Origin: Codonopsis lanceolata
Lineage: Eukaryota > Streptophyta > Magnoliopsida > Asterales > Campanulaceae
Length of the DNA stretch: 64,000 nucleotides
NCBI GenBank assembly: GCA_013146195.2
Contig: CM028379.1
Coordinates: forward strand, 112,710,168 to 112,774,167
Direction: 5' to 3'
The position numbers were made by a program, and so were the translations under genes. Within the stretch, counting starts at the first letter, position 1, and each line of letters opens with the position of its first letter. Below are positions 44,013 to 55,978 of this stretch, piece after piece. Under the pieces are notes generated by a model. It ran no database searches. It saw only the letters and a list, made by a program, of their open reading frames with translations, and was not told the origin of the DNA.

Positions 44013-46015
44013 CCCTTGTTTTGGCTAGCAAGGGAAGATTATATCTGCTAATCTTCACATGAAGATTATCATCCAACAGAATATCCGTAATCTTTATATT
44101 ATTTGAAAATACGCTGGGCACAATCCCAGTATGTAGAAACTGAACTCCTCTTGCAACTCCAATGGAAGCAGCAAGCCTCTGTGTGCAAGTAAACTTTCGT
44201 CTCGATCCTATACTCAATAATCCCAACATGATCAGAATATGTTCTGTTAAGCTAGAAACATGGCGAAGTATTTAAGGGTAGTAGAATATTGTTTACCAGA
44301 TGCAGAGTCTCTTAGTGTACCGTTTGGTACAAATTCGAATACCAGAAAGATACTGCTGACAACGATCGAATCGCCTGGATTGCATTTGAAGCAGTGACCG
44401 GTGGAACTAACCAGATGGCTGTGCCTTAGTTTCGAGATTAGCTCGATTTGGTGAGTATAGGTTTGGATGCTTTGCCTCTTTTTCATCTTCATACATCTTA
44501 TAGCAACAAGAGTGCCATCTGTGAGCTGCCCTTTGTAAAGCTGATAAATTTAGACACAGGCAAATGATGTAAGTACATTATATTACAATTTTGAGAAGCA
44601 ACATACCCTCTGTTAAGGTACCAAATCGTCTAAAAGCTTAACGCCCTCCCTCACGTCCAACACCTCACCAGGGCCTCACAGACCAAACAGTGTCCCAACA
44701 CGTGCAGTCATAATACTTAACGCATGCAAGCGGGATGACTTGACCCCGAAACCTTGCCAAACCAGAGCTCTAATACCATGCTAAATTACCGACTCATCTA
44801 AAAACTTCGCTACCCATAGGAGTCCAAACATCATGTTAACACCCTGCATCAGAAGAATGTGCACGCAAACTGGCAGAACACTAGAGTGAACTACACCATT
44901 TAGTTTATCACGCCCATATCCGATAAGTTGGAGTAATCATAATTCATAACAATCGAATACGAGAGAGAGAGGTCCAAAATATGTATACCGAGCCATGAGA
45001 ACCATTGCTGAAGAGAGTTGATGCGTGGAGATTATTCGTAGCCTCCTTGATCTCCTCCAAAACAAAGGTACGATAAGGGGGAGTACCTAGTGATCCAAGC
45101 TTCATTGTCTCAGAAATGTATCCTGTCACCAATAGAACAACATAAGCTGCTATATTCGTCACCAACGGAAGATGGTATATTCCTAAATCCCGAAGAAGTC
45201 TATGAATTAGTCGAGTTCAGAATGTGAATCAAAATATGAACTCGACAAAATAAACTTTTTAAGCACTCGATGATTCTTACTTGCATCAGTAAGGAGCTTC
45301 ATTGTATTTGCAGGCGAAACCTGCTCGAGTATTAGTCTTGTTAGAGGAGTTTTAGAAACAAAATTTCTAACATAGGTCTTCCGAATAACTAGAAACACTG
45401 GACTTAACAGTGTGATTCCTCCAACAAGCCCTCCCACCATACTTGCTGCAAAAACTGCTTTACGGAACGGCCTCCTTTCCTTTTTGTCTCGAGGTATGAT
45501 TTTCACTGCCAGTGCTTCGTTGTGGCAAAAGGAATTACGAGGGCGTTTCTGCTGCTTCTCTTGATCTTGGCCGTCTCTGCTTGTTAAGCAGTTCCCATCG
45601 TATATAAAACCCTCCTCTTACCAGAAGATTGTTTCGGCTCGCGTAAACAACCAGGCAACTCTCCTGTCAAACGGTTGGACGACAGATTCACGAAGGTGAA
45701 TTGGTTGCTGCAAGAAATGTTCTCAAAGAGCATTCCGGATAATTTGTTACCAGATATATCAAGGTAAGAGAGGGAAGGCAGCGAAAGCATATATAGAAGG
45801 CGAAAATGGACTGGTAGTAAATGTCCAGCTTCTGAAGCTGATAAAAGGATTTCAAATATTTGGCCACCGATATGCCAAAACGGAACCTGTTTCTCGTCAG
45901 CACAAGAGTGATTAATTTGTTATTCATAATGGGGGATCGTGGTCCGAAAACATTACGAAAACCACTTGGTACTTTCCCAGATAAGCAATTAAAAGAAAGC
46001 ATGAGTATTTGGAGA
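44013..46015 (-). pseudogene. LRR receptor kinase fragment: late LRRs, transmembrane part, kinase N-lobe and early C-lobe
   Basis: In minus-strand order: LRR pieces with NNKLITLVLTRNRFR and LPSLSYLDISGNKLSGMLFE; a membrane segment (AVFAASMVGGLVGGITLL, near 45430); SETMKLGSLGTPPYRTFVLE with IKEATNNL; a degenerate glycine loop GSHGSVY; KLRHSHLVSSTGHCF; VFEFVPNGTLRDS; GVARGVQFLHTGIVPSVFSN; and KITDILLDDNLHVKISRYNL ending before a donor at about 44013. The catalytic loop lacks the HRD motif, as in the At3g03770-type pseudokinases. The N-terminal half and the activation-segment-to-end part are missing, and frames are broken. A TRIM lies in one intron. Confidence 0.7.
44611..44841 (-). mobile_element. 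TRIM, minus orientation
   Basis: On the minus strand the 5' LTR starts TGTTAACATGATG and ends GGTAATTTAGCA. It is followed by the primer site TGGTATTAGAGC and by CTCTGGTTTGGCAAGG, shared with the TRIM at 16571. The other LTR ends CCTTAACA. The flanks CCCTC (44606-44610) and CCCTG (44842-44846) agree at four of five bases. Confidence 0.8.
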
Positions 46016-47574
46016 GATTGTGAACGAGCGATAGAGTTTGACAGAGTCCGAGTTAGCGAGTTGTTCTTAAAAATAATATGTCTTACAAAAAAATCATCTT
46101 ACCCAAGTTTTTGTATTTTTGTATTAATTTATTTTTCTTTATTTTTTTTCTCAAAAGTTTAACAAAATAGTTTCCTTTAAAACCCATGTACATATAGCAC
46201 ATAATTAGCGTTTGAAGATAAAATAAGGGTAAAATAATAAAAATATTGTTCTGAAAAGAATACTTACAAATAAAATCTTGGTTAATAGTTAAAAAATAGA
46301 ATTAAATAATATTTTGGTCCCGGACATTAGCAAAAATATTAGTTTGGTCATTAGACTCTAAAACATATTCTTGTGGTCTCTTAATTCATTTTTTTGGATC
46401 AATTTCCCCCCTTCTCACTGTTACCGTTACATGTTTCGTTTAATGTTATTTTAAATGCCAAAAATACGATTAAAAGTTTAATTTGGGATGATTTTTCATA
46501 ATGTCCAAAATATGGAGGTTAATGTGCCAATTTAGAAAGGAGTCTCTTCAACCTTTGTACTTGGTGGATCCAATTTCTTCACAGATTCAATTTGTGCATC
46601 AAAATTGTTTGCATCACGAATCCAATTTATGCATTTGGATTTACTACCTCGCAAATCCAATTTGTGTATCGCGAGACCAATTGATGTATCACAATGGACA
46701 AATTGATGTATTGCGATGTGTTGTGTAAATGATATTAAGCATGTGTCCAGTTCATTAATGACATAGTCATATTTTTGCATTAAAAATGTGTCTTTCGTTT
46801 AAAAAACATAGTGGACTTAAACGTTTAGAAACTTCCGATAGGGACCGACCCACAAATTTTCAAATTAGTTAGCTAGGAAATCAAACAACTAATGAGAACC
46901 TGAGCCCAACCTTTACTCTCACAAATCACAACCCCAAGCTAGATCTAAAGAGTAACGTTACTGTCATTTGAAAATGACGAGTTCCAAGTCATCTTAATGT
47001 GACGTACGTGATAATTTTAAAAGTATAGGGACAAGTATGAAACTAAAACAATTAGATTACTGAGGAGTCGGATTTTTATTAATTTTTCTAGATAATTTGT
47101 ATATATTATCGTCAAATTATTTGTTAAATGAAATGGAAATAAGCTTGTTTAGATGCAGAATAGGGGCTCTTCAGCCACTAAATCGGCATTAAAAAAATGG
47201 AGAAATTTAGGCTGGTCCCTTATGGATAATTTTCAACCGCTTTATAGTGTATGAATCGCGATGAATGAAGTGTCTTTTTACGGTTACCAAAAAAATGTAG
47301 AAATGTAAAGCTGTTGAAATCTTAGAAAAGGGGACTAAACTGCAGTTTTTCCCTATGGATAATTTTCAATTGCTTTACACTCCTATATTTTCTTTGCCCG
47401 GAACGGATGAAATATATATTAATATGGCCGCTTGGTTTGGTTCGACATCAAATATTGCAAACCGAACCATGTTAACCTAAAACCGAACCAGATTGATCGA
47501 TTCGATTCGATTCCACGATTCGGCGATTCAAGTTTTCACCCCTAATAAAGATGGAATGTTATAGAATATGTAAG
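46016..47574. other. Intergenic with foldback-family remnants
   Basis: 46490-46870 carries diverged foldback repeats (CACGAATCCAATTTATGCAT, TCGCGAGACC). 47165-47365 resembles another arm remnant. 47440-47544 has repeated CCGAACC/GATTCG motifs ending TTTTCACCCCTA, a possible hAT end. Confidence 0.4.
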
Positions 47575-47653
47575 CATAATTATGAAACTAGACTTTTTAA
47601 ATGAAATATCTCAAAATAGTATAGTGATTTTTTTGTCTGAAACAGGGGGGTAT
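47575..47653. mobile_element. Right-end remnant of a Stowaway MITE
   Basis: It is similar to the right half of the element at 17502-17673 (AAATAGTATAGTGATTTTTT), with a decayed terminus. Confidence 0.5.
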
Positions 47654-49044
47654 TAAATTTTCTAAATAATTTATATAATCGTCAATTTATTTGCTTAAAT
47701 GAAATGGAAAGCATCACCATTGTCTAAATTTATTTCTTCTCAAGGGTCCTCCTATTAAGAAGATTAAATTAGACAATGGTAGAACATCTTCTTATTAGGT
47801 TACCTAGGAAAGAGAAGATTTTTTCATCCTAAATAAAAAGAAAATTTTGAGAGAAGAAGAATGAGCCAAAGGGGGTCGGTGTGGTGCACCGCATCCAGCC
47901 ACACAAGGCACGTGCACTACACACGGGTGAAGAACATCTATGTTCTTGGTTCTTTTATTAAGCGTCAAAATATACCTTTCATTCGTTAAAACGATAATAA
48001 ACCCTAATCTATTGAAGAAACCCTAACTTACTATGAAAACAATAAACCTATTTAAAAAAGGAAACTAAAAATTAAAAACCTAAAATACCAAAAAACAGGA
48101 TTTAACATATAAATCTAACTAAACACTTGAGCCCCTTGGATTGATGTTGCCGCCCCTTTTTGGAGCCCAAGTAAACAGTGCCACGCAAAGCCCATAGTTT
48201 CCATGTATTGGTCTCCCTTTCAACCAACTACCCAACAATCTGCTAGGTCGTGCCCTTTGAACAATTGCATGCACTTCAAACAAACCCAAACCCAATGCAG
48301 ACCCTTTAACCCACACAACACAACCCAACTCATCGCACTTGTTTGTCTTCCTTGTAACTTGTAAGATCCCAACAGCCCTTTCAAGACTAGGCCTATATGT
48401 TCCCATCTCGTCTTGACTCCACCTAGTCCAGTCCGTGTCTTCCTCTCTAAACAGCCCCAGCCCCGAATTAAAGCCCCATTTAGCCCGGTTTGGACTAGAA
48501 TTACCTAGCCAGTTTTTCTCCATTGGGTTGCCTCCTCTTTGAAGCATATTGCGTATCACCAGCTATGAACTCCCTTGAGCTAACTCTACGAGCACGGTTA
48601 AAAACTGATCAAAACTATAAAAATCAAACGAAACTCATTAAAAATCAATAAAATAATTCATTTGATATTCATTTGATTTAAAACCAAAAAAACATTTTCA
48701 ACAATGACACAAAATCCAATACTTTTTCATGCCCCACTATATTTATCTCCAATACTTTACTTTTTTTTTTTGGAAAATGGCTAAAAACTTGAAAAAATCA
48801 TAGAATTTTTTTCTAATATCCAAATAAAACAAATCAAGTCTCTATTTATAGGTAAAATGTATACTTTAATTAACGGAAAAAATTTTAAAAAAAATTTGGC
48901 CGAAAATTGGCCAAGAAAAACGATGGTGGAAAAATTATTCCATCCATTACAATGTTGCCATGTGGAAACGGGAGGAGCAGGAGGCGCATAGCTAGTTGTC
49001 GACCACCAGCTTTATTTTTTATTTTTTATTGTCGTATTTCAGAT
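47654..49044. other. Intergenic, unassigned
   Basis: A 146-codon minus-strand frame at 48119-48559 has a plausible length, but its composition and lack of recognisable motifs give no support for a gene. The right part may include the lost 5' end of the copia element that follows. Confidence 0.3.
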
Positions 49045-51456
49045 ATGATTAACGAGAACAATACTTTAGCTTCTATTACTGGAACTGGAACTGGAAAGAC
49101 TGTGACTTGAGACACTTCGAACTCGAACCCTCCTATGACCAATGCAGCAGCCACGGCTCAAATGGTGACTGTTCCACATCTGCCGATGAACCATAGTGAG
49201 AAACCGGAGAAATTCAAAGGCTTGAATTTCAAGCGCTGGCAGCAGAAGATGTTGTTTTACTTGATCACACTTCATTTGGCAAGGTATCTGAAAGATGATC
49301 CTCCAAATGTTGGTGAAGATGCTGATATCCAAGCCGTTAGTGCTTTGGATGCATGGAATCAATCTGATTACCTTTGCAAGAACTATGTACTGAAGGGGTT
49401 GGAAGACTCGTTGTACGAAGTTTATCATTTTAAGAAAACGACAAAGGAACTATGGAACTCTCTTGACCACAAGTACACCTCCGAGGATGTTGGGGCCAAG
49501 AAGTTCATAGTTGGTAGATTCCTGGACTACAAAATGATAGATGCTAAATTTGTGTACAGTCAAGTACAAGAGCTGCAAGTGCTTTACTCTGAAATTGAGA
49601 CAGAGGGAATGAAAGCTAGTGAAACCTTCAAGGTGGCTGCAATTATTGAAAAATTGCCTCCAGCTTGGAAGGATTTCAAGAGTTACCTAAAGCATAAACG
49701 AAAGGAGATGACTGTTGAACAGCTTGTTGTTTGTCTTCGCATTGAAGAGGACAACAGATGCAATGATAAGAAAACAGTCACTTCTATGGCTGCCAAAGCC
49801 AATCTTGTGGAGCATGGTCAAAGCTCCAAAGGCAAATGAAAATTTGCTAGAGCTGGAAAAGGGACAAACTTAGGTCCCAAGGGAAGAGTTTTTAAGAAGA
49901 AGAAGTTTCTTGGAAAGTGCTACAATTGTGGTGGCATGGGTCACAAGTCCATGGTTTGCAAGAAACCAAAGAGGGAACGTGAAGCCAATCTTGTGGATGG
50001 CATTGCTCAAGATGTGTCAGATATCAACCTTGCTGTGGTGATTTCTGAAGTCAACTTGGTGGGTTCAAACCCAAATCAGTGGTAGATTGACACTGGGGCC
50101 ACTAGGCATGTCTGCTCAAACAAGGAGATGTTCAGCACCTTTAAAGCTACCGAGGATGGGGAAAAGCTCTACATGCGAAATTCTGCCACCTCCGATATCA
50201 AAGGTCAAGGGAAAGTGATCTTGAAGATGACTTCTGGGAAGGAACTGACTCTCAACAACGTGCTCTATGTGCCTGAAATTCGAAAGAATTTAGTGTCTGG
50301 ATCTTTGCTTGTAAAGCATGGCTTCTGTGTTGTTTTTTAGTCTGACGTTGTAACTTTGGCTAAGAATGGAATGTTTGTAGGCAAAGGGTATGTTAATGAT
50401 GAGCTGTTTAAGCTATCTGTAATGGTTGTTAAGCCTAAGAGCAGTAATAATAAGAACAAATCTTCTGTTTACTTGCTTGAGTCTTCCAATTTGTGTCATG
50501 GTAGACTAGGACATGTTAATTATGGTACATTAGGTAGACTAATTAACATGGAATGTATACCAAAATTCCAGATTGATAAAAATCACAAGTGTGAAACTTG
50601 TGTAGAAGCAAAGTTAACAAGAACGTCCTTCCATTCTATTGAAAGAAATAGTGAACCACTTGGATTAATTCACACTGATGTGTGTGATTTTAAATCAACA
50701 CAATCACGTGGTGGGAACACGTACTTCATAACTTTTGTTGATGATAGAACAAGATTTTGTTATGTGTATCTTCTTAAAAGTAAAGATGAAGCAATAGAGA
50801 AGTTTATTCTCTACAAAACTGAAGTTGAGAATCAACTTAACAAGATGATTAAGATGTTAAGAAGTGATCATGGAGGTGAATATGAATCACCATTCGCTGA
50901 ATTTTGCGCTAAGCATGGAATAATTCACAAAAGAACATCACCTTATGCACCTCAACAGAATGGCATTGCAGAACGCAAAAATCAAACTCTTAAAGAGATG
51001 ATGAATGTCATGTTGTTAAGTTCTGGATTACCATAGAACATGTGGGGAGAAGCTGTTTTGTCATCTATTTACCTTTTAAATAAGGTACCCCGCAAGAAGC
51101 TTGACAAAAGTCCTTACGAGATGTGGCATGGAAGGGTTCCATCCTATAAATACTTGCGAGTGTGGGGGTGTCTTGCAAACGTTGTTGTTCCTTTACCAAA
51201 AAAGGTGAAAGTAGGACCAAAAACTGTTGATTGCATATTCATTGGTTATGCACATAACAGCAGTGCCTATCGTTTTCTTGTACACGAGTCTAAGATAGAA
51301 GACATACATAAGAATACAATAATGGAATCTCGAAATGTTTCTTTCTTCGAAAATGTATTTCCTTGTAAGAGAATAGATGAGTCTAACTCATCTAAACGGA
51401 TACATGTTTTAGAAGAAGAACAAGAAGAGAATAAACTAGAAAAGGTGGAACCTTGA
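49045..51456 (+). pseudogene. Ty1-copia gag-protease-integrase frame with in-frame stops only
   Basis: One frame from ATG 49045 runs to 51456 without any frameshift but with stops at 49108 (TGA), 49837 (TGA), 50083 (TAG), 50338 (TAG), 51034 (TAG) and 51454 (TGA). Domains in order: UBN2-type gag (FKRWQQKMLFYLITLHLARY); a CCHC knuckle CYNCGGMGHKSMVC; a protease IDTGATRHVCS; GAG-pre-integrase (CHGRLGHVNYGTLGRL); an integrase core with HTDVCDF and LRSDHGGEY; YAPQQNGIAERKNQTLKEMM; and WGCLANVVVP. The layout suits a TNT1/Tork-like copia. Reverse transcriptase, RNase H and LTRs are missing because the sequence is cut at 51457 by a CACTA end. Confidence 0.85.
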
Positions 51457-51457
51457 C

Positions 51458-52560
51458 CACTACAAGAAAAACAACTATTTGTGACCACCTATATTTGGAA
51501 GGGCCAAAAAACCGTCTCAAATACTGTTTTTTGGGAAGGTAGAGTTAACGGTGCCAAATACTTGGTAATTGGCACCTTTTTCGAATCCCCCTCCCAAATA
51601 ATGATTTTTTTAGGACTCTTCATCTTTTACCCGTACCAAATGTTTGGACGTTAGTAACTAAAGTCTCAATTACGATAAAATTTCAATATATCATCTATAC
51701 CCCTAAAATTTCACTCCCACAATTTTTAGTTTCCCGTGTGTGTTTCCCTCTGTCCCTTACACAATATTTTTCACATCTTCAGTTTCACGCTCACTCTCTC
51801 TCTCACCCTCTTTCATTCTTTGCTATGAGTTCGTCTCGCTCTTAGTTCTATTTGTTGCTATGGATGCTCAAGAATTCCTTCGGTAAGCATCTCTTATTCT
51901 CATTTTTTCCCTCTCTATATCTCTCCTTCCCTGATATGTTCTTGACCTTACTTGCACACTTGTGCCCTAATGTTTAAGGAATATTTGATTTTCCCAAATT
52001 ACATAGAAACGATTTTTACGATTCCTAAATCAATTTCATGTTGACAGTGCTATAAGTTTTAATTCGAGGTATCCATCTGTCTTATTGCGATTATTGCTAC
52101 TACAACTTCTTTCTCTTCGTATGATCTTCCTGTTATGGTTGCTTGGGAATTCCTTTGCTAAGCATCTCTCTTTCAGTCTCAAGCTTTCTATCTCTTTCTC
52201 TCTCTCTCTCTCCTTCCCTGATTTGTGCCCTAGTTTTTAGCAAATTGTTGATTTTCATGAATTGCAGAGGAACAATTCTCAGATTTTCCAAATTAGTCAC
52301 ATGTGCATAGTCCCTTAAGTTATTGAGGTTAGTTGTTTTCTTGTTTACGTTCATTTATATATTGGTGTATATTTCGTAATTTTTTCGACACTTTCTAGCT
52401 TAAGTGTATTCTTATAGATACATGAAATTGTATGTTGGTATATAGAGACATCACATAGTTATGTATGCACATCACCAGATTCTTATGTATGGCTCAACAT
52501 GAGGATGTAATCACAATTTTTAATTGGACTTTACTGTAGTAAATTTTTACTCAACTAGAA
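51458..52560 (+). mobile_element. CACTA (En/Spm) 5' terminal region
   Basis: It starts CACTACAAGAAAAACAAC, the canonical plant CACTA terminus, and is followed by subterminal repeats of GGTGCCAAATACTTGG type. The flanking coding sequence changes abruptly at 51457. A segment near 51.86-52.03 is repeated at 52.12-52.30 kb (GGAATTCCTTTGCTAAGCAT type). No opposite terminus (TTCTTGTAGTG) was found, so the element is truncated or its 3' end is lost. Confidence 0.65.
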
Positions 52561-53998
52561 CACATACTTATATGTAGTCAGAAAGAGAGAGATAGAGATA
52601 GAGATGTACGAGTCATTTGGGTATTTTTTTTAAAAAATTATTTAACACTACAACTAGAACAAGAAGGATTTGTTAGAAAAATTTGGTGTTGATATATAAA
52701 ATATATAGTAATACCAACCAATTTGCGTTTATGTAAGTTAATGATGAATATATAGTTGTTAAGGTATGAGACGTACATCTAAAATCCATGTGATCTACTT
52801 AACATAGGTAATGTGTTGCTTGGCATTCATTTTGCTCCATCCTGGCTCGATTTCAAACATAAATTGGGTGAGTGATATAACAAAAAGAACCAATAAATAT
52901 AGTCTCAAACAACTAAACCATATTGAATTCCTCTCAGTTGTTCTATCTATAAGTTTTTCAATTTTCTTGTTTGCAATTGCAGCCTGATTGAGGTAAAACG
53001 GCTCGACTTCCTCTTTCAGTTCATTGAGGATTTTCGACAACCTTCTTGTCTCTATGTTCATGATCACATGTGTTACAAGGGATCATAACAGGAATACAAA
53101 TTTTGTTCTAAAGAAACCGTGGAAATTTTGTAACAATTTTTTACAACTACGGAATGCACCTTGTTGCTCTTGTTATAGTCTTTTGGGTCTTGTACTCTCA
53201 AATTATACCTCATTCCAGTCTTTCCTGATGCATCCACCCATGCATCGATCTCTACAATATCTCCCCTATCTCATTGTGTAATATAACAATAGAATATTAA
53301 TTTTTTTTCTTTTTTGCTCAAAATGAACTAGTAAGAAACGAATTTGACACAAAAAACGAGCTGTACAAGGAGCATTATATTTCTGCTTGAACATGGATGT
53401 GGGTAACAACCCAAATGAGTTTTCGAGAGCTTATTTCATGGGTGGCACCAAAGTCATTCCCAACTAGGCTAGAATATGTTACACGATTTAGAGTAGTTTC
53501 GTGCAATCTAAACAAAAGCAGGATGCCATTAGAGACAGTAAGTCCTTAAAAAGAGTAGAATGAATGCGTACAAAATATCGTCCAGTTGTTCACAAAAGTG
53601 GTCGACTGAGTCACTTAAAAGGCGATAAAGAAAAAAAAACTATGTTTCCTGCATTATGAGTGAAATTAACTATCATGTAAACTAGAAAATGGTATGTGTA
53701 ATGTTGGTTAAGCTGTTACCATTAGAAAAATTAAGTTCTTACAGTATTTTGGTCATGAGTGTTAGTGCTGAAAGCATAATAGATTACTCGTCCCAAGACC
53801 TCATTCATGTGTTGTACATAATGGATAGCAGGACTTAGCTTTGCAAACAAGAGCAATATGTATATCACATACCTTCCTACTGGCCAGAATATAGCAGGAT
53901 GTCACTGTGCAAGGGCGAAATTGGAATGGAGTTTACTCTATTTTTAACTAGTCATATACCATCAACCAGCCATTATTTGTTCAATGAATTGAAGAACC
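52561..53998. other. Unassigned, possibly CACTA interior
   Basis: AT-rich with short unconnected frames and no TNPA/TNPD motif recognised. The LINE target duplication starts at its right edge. Confidence 0.3.
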
Positions 53999-54009
53999 AT
54001 CTACATCAT

Positions 54010-55967
54010 TAGTTGGGCTCTCTCCCCATTACCTATTTGGGCTGTCCACTGTATTTTGGGAGGAAGACTAGAAGTATCTTTGATCACCTTTTTGTTAAGC
54101 TTCGAGCCAGGATGGAGAGTTGGCTAGGGTCCTTTCTTAATGCGGCTGGGAGAATAACTCTAATTCATCATGTGCTTCAGTCCATTTCAGCTTATCTTCT
54201 GGCCTCTCTAGACCCTCCCATTTCAGCTTATCTTCAATTATTAAAATGCTAGATCGTGTTTTTGCCAACTTCTTCTGGAGTGACTCTGAGGGATCCAATA
54301 AATACCATTGGATTGCATGGAATGTCTGCTGCCAACCTAAGTCTTTGGGCGGTCTTGGTATCACTTCCATTTTAGACTTGGTTCAAGCGTATTCTATCAA
54401 ATTGTGGTGGCGATTCCGCACTTCGAATAACATTTGGTCTGACTTTCTTCGAGCCAGATATTGCTCTTCTTCACATGCTACTGTGTCAGCTGTGAAGGGG
54501 TCTCATGTTTGGCGTCGTTTAAAGGCTATTCAGCCCATCGCTGAGCCTCATATTCAGTGGAATATTGGATTGGGTAACAGCTCTATTTGGTTTGATCAAT
54601 GTGTTTATCAAGACCTCCTGATTGTGAGCTTTCTAAAGTAAAAAAATTATTTTCCCAACAGGGAATACTCTTAACTCCACAGCTTTATCTATTCTGCCTG
54701 AATCAGCCATCTCCTTTATTAGAGACCAGCGTGCCACTCTCTCTTCCCAGCCTGATTCTCCTTGTTGGACGGGTACGTCATCTGGCAAGTTCACGCTCTC
54801 CTCGTCCTTAGCAGTGATAATGACGACAGCTCCTTCCTTTTCCCTTGCTAAATTTATCTGGCACCGTCGGCTTCCCTCTCACATTGGATTTTTTCTTTGG
54901 CGGCTGTTTTTAAAGAGACTTCCGATAGATGAAGCCTTAATTCATAAGGGTTTTCAGATCGTCTCCAAATGTGTTTGTTGCTCTCAACCCACCTCTGAAA
55001 CGTTTAATCACCTCTTCATTCATAGTCAATTGGCCTCTCCAATTTGGTTGGCTTTTAATTTGTCTCATGATCTTCCTATTTCGGGAAATTCTATCAGGCA
55101 CCGTTGCTTGGCAGGCTGGAATTCCAACAGAACTGCTCATAAACTTCTCCCTTCTCTCATCCTATGGCATGTTTGGAAGACCCGTAATGAGCTCCTTCAT
55201 GATTGTCCCAGTAGGTCTTTCTCCTCTCTTATCCATACCATCTCTCAAGACCTTTCTCTCCTGATGGGTAGTGGGAATTTCTCTACTCGGCAAATCCGCA
55301 TCCAAGCAGTTTGTTGGTCCAAGTCGTCTGGGTCTTTTCTTAAGCTTAACACGGATGGTGCTAGTAGGGGCAACCCGGGCCTTAGCGGTGGAGGGGGTAT
55401 TGTTCGAGATCCGGTCGAAGTTATTTTCGCTTTTGCCTCTTTTATGGCTCACCACCAACAAGTAAATTAAAGCTCTTTTTCACGGAGTTAGGCGGCTTCA
55501 CGTCACGTATGGGTTCTGGCAGTGATCATTGAGATGGACTCTATGATCATTTTCAATTGTCTTACTAAAGGCTTTCTTCCTCCATGGTCTCTTTACTACT
55601 ACATTCGTGCCATTTTATCTATGCAGAGGGACTCTTTGTTTTTCTTTAGTCACTGTTATAGAGAAGCTAATTCGGTTGCAGATGGTCTTGCAAATTATGC
55701 TATTGATTCTCGATCGGACTCAGAGTTCTTCTCTCTTGCTGCTTTGCCATCTTTGGTCAGAGGGAATTCTATTTTGGATAGTTGTGGCACTTCTCATGTT
55801 CGTATGTCTTAGTTTTTTGCCATTGTATCATTCTCTTTTTCGAGGTAAGGCTCCTCTGTTCCCCCACTTATAAGGGTAAGGCTGGTTGTCCCCCTCAAGT
55901 TTGTACCTTTTTATTTTATTAATAAAATCGTGCAGGGTACCGCCCCTGTTTCCTAAAAAAAAAAAAA
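54010..55967 (+). mobile_element. 5'-truncated L1-type LINE with 11-bp target duplication
   Basis: ATCTACATCAT flanks the insertion at 53999-54009 and 55968-55978. The body begins in the reverse-transcriptase C-terminal part (LPITYLGCPLYFGRKTR, AAGRITLIHHVLQSISAYLL). It continues with FFWSDSEGSNKYHWIAWNVC, the zf-RVT part (FIWHRRLPSHIGFFLWRLFL, CVCCSQPTSETFNHLF), and an RNase H with LKLNTDGASRGNPGLSGGGG, IIEMDSMIIFNCLTKGF and CYREANSVADGLAN. Four or more frame breaks disable it. The 3' untranslated part ends in AATAAAATCG...CCT and a poly(A) tail at 55955-55968. The C-terminal RNase H marks a plant L1 lineage. Confidence 0.92.
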
Positions 55968-55978
55968 ATCTACATCAT

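Noticed and set aside
48119..48559. 146-codon minus-strand frame
   Set aside because: No recognisable domain, biased composition and no splice or promoter context; kept only as an unassigned stretch.
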